Source of the DNA: DATEPR01 sp036503065
Lineage (GTDB): Bacteria > Actinomycetota > Actinomycetes > Mycobacteriales > Pseudonocardiaceae
Reading direction: 5' to 3'
Assembly: GCA_036503065.1 (NCBI GenBank)
Contig: DASXXM010000103.1
Coordinates: 1 to 11,318, forward strand
DNA: 11,318 nucleotides
Part shown: one piece after another, positions 6,257-11,318 of the stretch
Position numbering within the stretch: position 1 is the stretch's first letter
Layout: each line of letters begins with the position of its first letter
Notes under the pieces: model-generated
Told to the model about the DNA's origin: nothing
The model's database searches: none
What the model saw: the letters and a program-made list of their open reading frames with translations, nothing else
Position numbers and translations under genes: made by a program

Positions 6257-6275
6257 AGAAGAGAGGAGAACAACG

Positions 6276-6506
6276 ATGATGGTCAGGCTGCTCGACAGAA
6301 TCGGCACGATCAGTTCCGCCGGCACGCGGCGGCTCCACCGGCTGGCCACGTGCACCGGGGACTCGGGTATGAGCACCGCGGAATACGCGGTGGGCACCAT
6401 CGCGGCCGTGGCGTTCGCCGCGGTCCTGTACGGGGTGGTCACCGGGACACCCGTGGTGTCCGGGCTCAGTTCGCTGGTGTCCAGGGCCCTGTCGGTGAAG
6501 TTCTGA
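6276..6506 (+). CDS. flp: Flp-type major pilin (DUF4244 family)
   Basis: This 76-residue prepilin has a long basic leader and the cleavage signature DSG/MSTAEYAVG: Gly31 before the cut, Glu at +5 and Tyr at +6. A hydrophobic helix (about 38-58) follows, with a short C-terminal tail. The features match DUF4244 proteins, the actinobacterial counterpart of Flp pilin (Rv3656c-like), which form the fibre after removal of the leader by a prepilin peptidase; no peptidase gene is visible here. The start is supported by AGAGGAGAA (6262-6270), GGAG lying seven bases before the first of two adjacent ATGs. It has the best ribosome binding site in the operon, as expected for the most abundant component. 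Its stop overlaps the tadE start by one base. Confidence 0.92.
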   Translation: MMVRLLDRIGTISSAGTRRLHRLATCTGDSGMSTAEYAVGTIAAVAFAAVLYGVVTGTPVVSGLSSLVSRALSVKF

Positions 6507-7066
6507 TGGCCGCGACCAGCCGGGCGAGCCCGAACCGCGATCGGCGCCGGGACGCCGACGGTGGCATGGTCACCATCGAGGCCGCCGTCGCGCTGTGTGC
6601 ATTCGTCACGCTCCTGGCGATGGTGTTGGCCGGGGTGTCCATGGTGCTGGACCAGATCCGGTGCGTCGACGCGGCTCGGGAAGCCGCCCGGCTGGTCGCC
6701 AGGGGCGAACCGGACCGCGCCGCCGACGCGGTCCGGCGGATCGGGCCGCCAAGGGCAGTCATGTCGATCACCACCAACGGCGACGCGATCACCGTGGTCG
6801 TGGCGGACCCGGCCGGCGGCGGCCTGCTCCCCGGAGTGCACGTCCACGGCGAGGCCTACGCCGTACGAGAGCCGGACGACCCCGATCCGGCCGCCACCGG
6901 CCGGCCCACGGCGGATTCAGGAGGCAAGACCCCGCCCACCGGAAACCCACCCGGTGACAAAAGAATCACCACCGACAGGTCCCGTGCCCATGACCACCCG
7001 GCAGATGAGCCGCCCCAAGCGGATCCCGGCCGGTCATCGCGCCAAACGGAAGGTGACGGGCGATGA
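6506..7066 (+). CDS. tadE: TadE-like pseudopilin with extended C-terminal tail
   Basis: This 186-residue protein has a prepilin-like cleavage site DGG/MVTIEAA (Gly20, Glu25 at +5), a membrane helix (22-48) and the conserved TadE stretch IRCVDAAREAARLVARGE (51-68). It is a minor pilin of the Tad system. The folded part ends near residue 122; about 64 further residues are hydrophilic, rich in Pro, Asp, Arg, Thr and Gly, and look disordered. Usual actinobacterial homologues are around 120-130 residues. The tail keeps an open frame right to the next gene, whose ATG overlaps its stop, so it is probably translated and is not an obvious frameshift. The ATG start overlaps the pilin stop (TGATG). Confidence 0.88.
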   Translation: MAATSRASPNRDRRRDADGGMVTIEAAVALCAFVTLLAMVLAGVSMVLDQIRCVDAAREAARLVARGEPDRAADAVRRIGPPRAVMSITTNGDAITVVVADPAGGGLLPGVHVHGEAYAVREPDDPDPAATGRPTADSGGKTPPTGNPPGDKRITTDRSRAHDHPADEPPQADPGRSSRQTEGDGR

Positions 7067-7449
7067 GCGGTCATCAGCGCCGACCACGGCCGACCGACCG
7101 AACCGACGCCGACGACGGTTCGGCGACGATCTGGTCGGTCGGTGGGATCGCGGTCCTGTTGTTGGTCGCGGCCGCGGTCCTGACAGTGGGTTCCGTGGTG
7201 CAGACGCGGCACCGGGCCACTGCCGCCGCCGATCTGGCCGCATTGGCCGCCGCCACCTACGCGCCGGACGGGCCGCCCGCGGCCTGCGACCGGGCCCGCT
7301 GGGTGGCCGACCACATGCGGGTGCGCCTCGCCAGTTGCGAACTGGCAGGCTGGGACGCACTGGTCGAGGTCAGCGCCGAACTACCGGGTGAGCTCAGCCG
7401 GTTCGGTCGGCTCACCGAGCACAGCAGGGCGGGACCGGTGGACCCATGA
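7063..7449 (+). CDS. TadE/TadG-like protein of the helicase/secretion neighbourhood
   Basis: This 128-residue protein begins with a charged N terminus, then DDG/SATIW (Gly19, resembling a prepilin cleavage site), a membrane helix (24-47) and the stretch TRHRATAAADLAALAAA (48-64) shared by Flp pilus-assembly TadE/TadG-like proteins. Cys75 and Cys92 match the conserved cysteine pair of the Rv3654c-type family and probably form an extracellular disulphide. It is the last recognised gene of the pilus operon; its ATG overlaps the tadE stop by four bases. A minor pilin or pilus-tip role is inferred from family and position. Confidence 0.88.
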   Translation: MSGHQRRPRPTDRTDADDGSATIWSVGGIAVLLLVAAAVLTVGSVVQTRHRATAAADLAALAAATYAPDGPPAACDRARWVADHMRVRLASCELAGWDALVEVSAELPGELSRFGRLTEHSRAGPVDP

Positions 7450-7586
7450 CCACGAACGACCCCGGGTTCGGTTGCTGGACAGCGACGAATGGCATGTTCC
7501 GAGGCGAGCGCTGTTCGCCGTGGTCTCGCTCACCGTGTGGCATCGACCGGCTGTCGACTCCGGGTTACCGGGAGCTTGGTCGGTGA
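7446..7586 (+). CDS. Possible 46-codon ORF after the last pilus gene
   Basis: An ATG overlaps the preceding stop as ATGA, like the other junctions of this operon, and opens 46 codons ending at 7584-7586. The product is Gly/Arg/Ser-rich with three cysteines and no recognised family, and third-position G/C is only about 73%. The stop lies inside a weak stem (GTTACCG 7564-7570 with CGGTGAC 7581-7587). The coupled start is the only support; it may be decayed coding sequence. Confidence 0.2.
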   Translation: MTTNDPGFGCWTATNGMFRGERCSPWSRSPCGIDRLSTPGYRELGR

Positions 7587-7691
7587 CGTTATCTGATTGT
7601 GGGCAGCGCCGAGTTACCTCCCGAACGAGTCAACGCCCGACCACATTTCCGAAACATAGTCATGATCAACGCTGTGAGGAGCTGACCCGAG

Positions 7692-8339
7692 ATGGATTGG
7701 TCGGATAGCTGGCGCGGAGCCTTCCGCATCGAGCTACGCGCACAGGCCATCGGCCTCGCGTACCGCGGATGGCCCGTCCTGCCAGGCACCTATCCGGCGG
7801 GCGCGCACTGGACTGGTGGCAGAGACACTGCTGGCAGGGAAGACAACCAGACCGGGCCGAGTCCGGTGCACGAGGACTGGGCACAGCGGGCCGGCGCGAC
7901 ACCTGACGAGGTCGCGGAATGGTGGAACGGCGAGGCATTCAGTGTGCTCGTCGCCACCGGGACCGTCGTGGACGCCATCGAGGTCGGCGCGGAACTGGGC
8001 AGGCGCACCGCGGCGGTACTGCGTTCGGCCGGGCAGCCGGTGCCGATCGCGGCCACCCCGCAGGGCCATTGGCTGTTCCTGACCGCCGCGGGTCAGCCGC
8101 TCTGCCGAGAACTGGCCGAGCACGACGACATCGTCGCGCACGGTGTGGGTAGCTGGATTCCGTTGCCGCCCACGGCTTTCGAACACGGCATCGTGCACTG
8201 GCGGGTGCGGCCCGAGGTCTGCGGCTGGGAGCTGCCGGCCCCGCACGTCGTCCAGAACGCGATGCTTCGGGCGCTAACCGAGTCGAGCGAACGCGCCACG
8301 ACCGATCAGCTGATCGACGTGGACCGCGCGTTCGCCTGA
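7692..8339 (+). CDS. Stand-alone prim-pol-fold protein (primase/polymerase N-terminal type)
   Basis: This 215-residue protein matches the N-terminal domain of bifunctional DNA primase/polymerases: RAQAIGLAYRGWPVLPG at 16-32, a pocket segment VDAIEVGAELG (93-103), TPQGHWLFL (122-130) and the characteristic GSWIPLPP (153-160) followed by a G-x-V-H-W stretch. In active prim-pols the second segment holds a D-x-D metal site and the third a G-G-x-H; here they read Glu97-Val98-Gly99 and G-H-W, so key catalytic residues seem lost. It may bind nucleotides or DNA without synthesising it. A GAGGAG site (7676-7681) lies ten bases before the ATG. The gene runs convergently into the helicase gene with a 34-base overlap, leaving no room for a terminator. 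Fold family is fairly sure; function unknown. Confidence 0.82.
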   Translation: MDWSDSWRGAFRIELRAQAIGLAYRGWPVLPGTYPAGAHWTGGRDTAGREDNQTGPSPVHEDWAQRAGATPDEVAEWWNGEAFSVLVATGTVVDAIEVGAELGRRTAAVLRSAGQPVPIAATPQGHWLFLTAAGQPLCRELAEHDDIVAHGVGSWIPLPPTAFEHGIVHWRVRPEVCGWELPAPHVVQNAMLRALTESSERATTDQLIDVDRAFA

Positions 8340-10864
8340 ACGGGACTGTCGCCGTGCCGGACATCGCCGTCGCCCCCCGCCCCGAGCGCGGACAGGACGA
8401 TGTCCAGCACGGCCACCGCGCCGGCCTTGTCCAGCGGTTCGTTGCCATTCCCGCACTTTGGCGACTGAACGCAGGACGGGCAGCCAGCCGGGCACTCACA
8501 AGAAAAGATCGCCTCCCGTGTGGCGACCAACCAGGGGACCAGCGCCGCGAAGCCGCGATCCGCGAAGCCGGCTCCCCCGGGATGTCCATCGTGCACGAAC
8601 ACCGTCGCCTCCCCGGTGTCCGCGTGCGTGGCGGTGGAAACACCGCCGATGTCCCAACGGTCACAGGTCGCGAACAGCGGTAGCAGGCCGATCGCCGCGT
8701 GCTCGGCGGCATGCAGCGCGCCGGGGATGTGTGTCGGTATCAGACCGGCACCCCCCGGCGCGTTGCCTTTTGTCGAACCGAATTTTCCGGAGCCGGACTT
8801 TCCCGAGCCGGACTTTCTCAGGGGCGCCAACAGGTCGTCGGTGATCGTGTACCAGACGGCCCTGGTGCGCAGCGTGCGCGCCGGCAGGTCCAGCGGCACC
8901 TGGTCGAGCACCTCGCCGGTGGGCAGCCGTCGCAGGTAGCCGACCACCTGCGAGGTCACGTCCACCTCACCGAGAAACGTGCGCACGCCGCCGTAGTCGC
9001 GCTGTTCCAGCACGCGCACCACCGAGATGTCCACGACGTCCCTCGGCTGTGTCGTCCAGTCCGGGTTCTCGGCGTGCACCAACGCCAAGCCCGACACCAG
9101 ATCCAGCTCGTCCACCACGAACGACGCCCCCTGGTGCAGGTGCACCGCGCCGGGATGCACCGACCAGCACGCCGAGCCGGGATCGACGGTGCCCAGCAGC
9201 CGACCGGAGTCGGCCTCCACCACCGCCACCTGCGGGCCGCCCGAGCCGCGGATGTCCACCGACGGATGCGGCAGCTCCCGGGAAGCCCAGTACCAGCCGG
9301 CCGGACGACGCCGCAGTGTCTGCTCGGCGACCAGCTCGTCCACCAGTTTCCGGGCCGCCGCACCGCCGAATTCGTCAAGGCACGACTCGGTGAGCGGCAG
9401 TTCGGCCGCGGCGCACGCCAGGTGCGGTGCCAGGACGTACGGGTTGGTCGGATCGAGCACCGTGGCCTCGACCGGACGGTCCAACATCGCATGCGGGTTG
9501 TGCACCAGGTAGGTGTCCAGCGGATCCTCCCTGGCCACGAACACCACCAGGGCGCCGTCCCCGGACCGCCCGGCGCGCCCGGCCTGCTGCCAGAACGACG
9601 CCAGCGTGCCTGGATAGCCGGCCACCACCACGGCGTCCAGCCCGGCGATGTCCACGCCGAGTTCCAGTGCGTTGGTGCTGGCCACGCCCAGCAGTTCGCC
9701 GCTGTCCAGCGACCGTTCCAGCGCCCTGCGGTCCTCGGCCAGGTAACCGGACCGGTAGGCCGCGATCCGCCGGGGCAGCGAGCTGGACACTTCGGACAGA
9801 ACACGTTTCGCGCTCAGCGCGGTCAGTTCGGCGCCGCGCCGCGACCGGACGAACGTGAGTGTCCTGGCGCCCTCGATCACCAGGTCGGCCATGATCCGGG
9901 CCGCCTCGGTGCCGGCCGGCCTGCGGACCGGCGCCCCGTTCTCGCCCGCCAGTTTCGGCAGCAGTGGCGGTTCCCACAGCGCGACCGTCCGTGCGCCGCG
10001 CGGCGAGCCGTCCTCGGTGACGGCGGCGCACAGCACCCCGGTCAGCCTGCTGGCCAGGGCACCAGGGTCGGCCACGGTGGCCGACGCGAGCACGAACACC
10101 GGGTCGGCGCCGTACTTGGCGGCGATCCGGCGTAACCGGCGCAGCAGCAGCGCCACGTGCGAGCCGAACACACCCCGGTAGGCGTGGCACTCGTCGATCA
10201 CCACGTACCGCAGCCGCCGCCACAGCCGGGCCCAGCGCGCGTGCTGCGGCAGGAATCCCCGGTGCAGCATGTCCGGATTGGTGAACACCCACCGGCCGTG
10301 CGCGCGCACCCAGTCGCGCTCGCCCATCGACGTGTCTCCGTCGTAGCTGGCCGGCCGCGTGTCGGCCAGGTCAAGGGCCTTGACCGACCGCAGTTGATCC
10401 GCGCCGAGCGCCTTCGTGGGGGACAGGTACAGCGCGGTGGCCTTCTGGTCGGCGCGCAGCGCGGTCAGCACGGGCAGTTGGTAGGCAAGCGACTTGCCCG
10501 ATCCGGTGCCGGTGGCGATGACCACGTGGTGGCCGGTGTGCGCGAGTGTCGCGGCGTCGACCTGGTGGGTCCACGGCCGGCGCACGCCGGTGCCGCACAA
10601 GGCCTCGACGACCAGCGGATCCGCCCAGGACGGCCAGTCGGTGTGGGTGGCGACCCTGGCCGGCAGGTCCGCGACGTGCGTCAGCGGCGACTCGCCTGCC
10701 GGCACGCCCGCCAGTACCCGGGTGAGCAGTCGCCGGCCGATTCCGCGGTCGTCGAAACACTGCGCCGCTCCCGTGTCCACGCCCAGAGTTTGGCATCCGG
10801 TCCCGACACCACCGGCCGGTACCGGGTCCGGTTCGGCGGATCGATTGTGACCAGTCTCACTCAT
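8306..10864 (-). CDS. DECH-box helicase with C-terminal DUF1998 (MrfA/YprA-like)
   Basis: This 852-residue superfamily 2 helicase has motif I ATGTGSGKS (117-125), motif Ib TNPDML (195-200), motif II DECH (224-227), motif III SAT (261-263) and motif VI QQAGRAGRSG (426-435). A C-terminal DUF1998/MZB domain contains the cysteine cluster Cys789, 791, 795, 798 and 804, expected to bind zinc. It is the putative DEAH-type helicase of the actinobacterial helicase/secretion neighbourhood (Rv3649-like), related to Bacillus MrfA, a 3'-5' helicase in mitomycin-lesion repair. A flexible insert at 684-698 is made of KSGSG-type repeats. The ATG at 10864 lacks a clear Shine-Dalgarno; a GTG at 10780 is an alternative. 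Convergent with the prim-pol gene, divergent from hppA. Confidence 0.93.
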   Translation of the reverse strand: MSETGHNRSAEPDPVPAGGVGTGCQTLGVDTGAAQCFDDRGIGRRLLTRVLAGVPAGESPLTHVADLPARVATHTDWPSWADPLVVEALCGTGVRRPWTHQVDAATLAHTGHHVVIATGTGSGKSLAYQLPVLTALRADQKATALYLSPTKALGADQLRSVKALDLADTRPASYDGDTSMGERDWVRAHGRWVFTNPDMLHRGFLPQHARWARLWRRLRYVVIDECHAYRGVFGSHVALLLRRLRRIAAKYGADPVFVLASATVADPGALASRLTGVLCAAVTEDGSPRGARTVALWEPPLLPKLAGENGAPVRRPAGTEAARIMADLVIEGARTLTFVRSRRGAELTALSAKRVLSEVSSSLPRRIAAYRSGYLAEDRRALERSLDSGELLGVASTNALELGVDIAGLDAVVVAGYPGTLASFWQQAGRAGRSGDGALVVFVAREDPLDTYLVHNPHAMLDRPVEATVLDPTNPYVLAPHLACAAAELPLTESCLDEFGGAAARKLVDELVAEQTLRRRPAGWYWASRELPHPSVDIRGSGGPQVAVVEADSGRLLGTVDPGSACWSVHPGAVHLHQGASFVVDELDLVSGLALVHAENPDWTTQPRDVVDISVVRVLEQRDYGGVRTFLGEVDVTSQVVGYLRRLPTGEVLDQVPLDLPARTLRTRAVWYTITDDLLAPLRKSGSGKSGSGKFGSTKGNAPGGAGLIPTHIPGALHAAEHAAIGLLPLFATCDRWDIGGVSTATHADTGEATVFVHDGHPGGAGFADRGFAALVPWLVATREAIFSCECPAGCPSCVQSPKCGNGNEPLDKAGAVAVLDIVLSALGAGGDGDVRHGDSPVQANARSTSIS
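8771..8815 (-). repeat. 15-base tandem repeat inside the helicase gene
   Basis: Read on the coding strand, three adjacent 15-base units encode KSGSG, KSGSG and KFGST (helicase residues 684-698). The first two differ at one base and the third has diverged. They form a basic Gly/Ser linker within the C-terminal half, just before the segment leading to the DUF1998 cysteine cluster. Such in-frame repeats usually vary in copy number by slippage. Confidence 0.75.
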
Positions 10865-10929
10865 CGCACCGTCCGGCCGACACGCCGGTTACGCCGGGCA
10901 TTCGGGGTCCGTCCCGATGGGCGCTCATT

Positions 10930-10946
10930 ATCGATACAGTATCGAT
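10930..10946. promoter_or_regulatory. Operator-like palindrome between helicase and hppA
   Basis: ATCGATAC-A-GTATCGAT is a perfect 17-base inverted repeat 65 bases upstream of the helicase start. Each arm contains the self-complementary ATCGAT. The centre reads TACAGT on the plus strand and TACTGT on the minus strand, both fitting the actinobacterial -10 pattern, so a repressor bound here could block transcription in both directions. No convincing -35 was found for either, and the regulator is not identifiable. Confidence 0.45.
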
Positions 10947-10972
10947 CAAGTCGAGTGCCCGGAGGTAACAGG

Positions 10973-11002
10973 ATGTGCACGGATAGGGACGGGTCGCGTT
11001 AG
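10973..11002 (+). CDS. Possible 9-codon leader ORF upstream of hppA
   Basis: An ATG seven bases after a strong GGAGG (10961-10965) opens a nine-codon frame reading MCTDRDGSR and stopping at TAG 11000-11002. It lies 125 bases before hppA and just downstream of the palindrome. A strong ribosome binding site on so short a frame is the signature of a regulatory upstream ORF, but no attenuator hairpin is obvious and the codons are not biased to one amino acid. Confidence 0.3.
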   Translation: MCTDRDGSR

Positions 11003-11117
11003 CACTTCACACGACCAATAGACTCCGCCTCCATCGCATCAGATCCAGTGGTGCACACATGGCGTCGACGCCGGCTGAGACTGCCGGCCGGACGCGCACA
11101 CAAGCAATTTAGTAATC

Positions 11118-11123
11118 AGGAGG
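11118..11123 (+). promoter_or_regulatory. Ribosome binding site of hppA
   Basis: AGGAGG, the full anti-16S match, sits four bases before the ATG at 11128 and fixes the hppA start. Confidence 0.8.
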
Positions 11124-11127
11124 ACGG

Positions 11128-11318
11128 ATGTCCCGGCACTCCCTCGCGGACGGCCTCGTGCTGACCGGAGGTGATCGCGGCGTGGTCGCCGTGGTCGCCG
11201 TCATCGCCCTCGCCGCCCTGGTCGTTGGCTACATCCTGCTCAAGGAGGTGCTGGCCGCCGGCCAGGGCACCAGCAAGATGCAGGAGATCGCCAAGGCGGT
11301 CCAGGAAGGCGCTGCGGC
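11128..11318 (+). CDS. hppA: Pyrophosphate-energised proton pump HppA (N-terminal part)
   Basis: Only the first 63 codons are in the window; the gene continues past the right edge. The visible part has a short luminal N terminus with LTGGDRG (12-18), a first membrane helix (about 19-40) and the conserved cytoplasmic stretch KMQEIAKAVQEGA (50-62) that marks membrane-bound proton-translocating inorganic pyrophosphatases. These proteins couple hydrolysis of pyrophosphate to proton export, recovering energy from biosynthesis. The K+-dependence class cannot be judged because the deciding residue lies outside the window. Confidence 0.9.
   Translation, partial: MSRHSLADGLVLTGGDRGVVAVVAVIALAALVVGYILLKEVLAAGQGTSKMQEIAKAVQEGAA

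Noticed and set aside
7655..7660. CATAGT considered as a -10 for the prim-pol gene
   Set aside because: No acceptable -35 at the right distance; kept only as a weak possibility.
8771..8815. Short repeats considered as a CRISPR-like or intergenic repeat array
   Set aside because: They are contiguous, in frame inside the helicase gene, and have no spacers.
8699..10135. 478-codon plus-strand frame opposite the helicase
   Set aside because: Antisense to strongly conserved helicase motifs; Arg/Gln/His-rich without recognisable domains.

Overview
The window is high-GC DNA with ATGA-type start/stop overlaps, strong third-position G/C bias and a gene order typical of Actinomycetota. The gene set (Ssd-type ATPase, simplified Tad pilus operon, DECH-box DUF1998 helicase, stand-alone prim-pol protein, HppA proton pump, 6C small RNA) points to Pseudonocardiaceae or close relatives. 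That family-level placement is inference from gene content; no search was run.

Layout, left to right. 1-393 has no convincing gene. 394-1248 (-) encodes an HAD-IB (SerB-like) phosphatase with a C-terminal membrane anchor. Divergent from it, about 1406-1509 (+), lies a textbook 6C small RNA: stem-loops displaying runs of six cytosines, in the same position (between an HAD gene and ssd) as in Mycobacterium. A 470-base leader follows, carrying two perfect DnaA boxes, and then the long plus-strand operon: ssd (1981-3087), tadA (3084-4256), a 419-base unusual junction, tadB (4676-5497), tadC (5494-6231), a DUF4244/Flp pilin (6276-6506), a TadE-like pseudopilin (6506-7066) and a small TadE-like 'helicase/secretion neighbourhood' protein (7063-7449). 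Most genes overlap by 1-4 bases, so they are probably translated in a coupled manner. A stand-alone prim-pol-fold protein (7692-8339, +) then runs tail-to-tail into a DECH-box helicase with a C-terminal DUF1998 cysteine cluster (8306-10864, -). At the right edge is the start of hppA, the pyrophosphate-energised proton pump (11128 onward, +), separated from the helicase by a divergent promoter region with a perfect 17-base palindrome and a 9-codon mini-ORF.

How the parts fit: TadA (ATPase), TadB and TadC (inner-membrane platform), the Flp pilin and two pseudopilins make a minimal monoderm Tad machine. Ssd is the MinD/TadZ-like partner that probably places it or links it to division. No prepilin peptidase is visible, so it must be encoded elsewhere. 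The helicase and prim-pol neighbours belong to DNA repair or replication, and this pairing with secretion genes is a known but unexplained actinobacterial neighbourhood.

The most interesting non-genic signals are the 6C RNA, the DnaA boxes ahead of ssd, the tadA-tadB junction (9-base direct repeats, extremely C-rich tract, small ORF with an excellent ribosome binding site ending on the tadB start), the hairpin just ahead of the pilin gene, and the operator-like palindrome ahead of the helicase and hppA.
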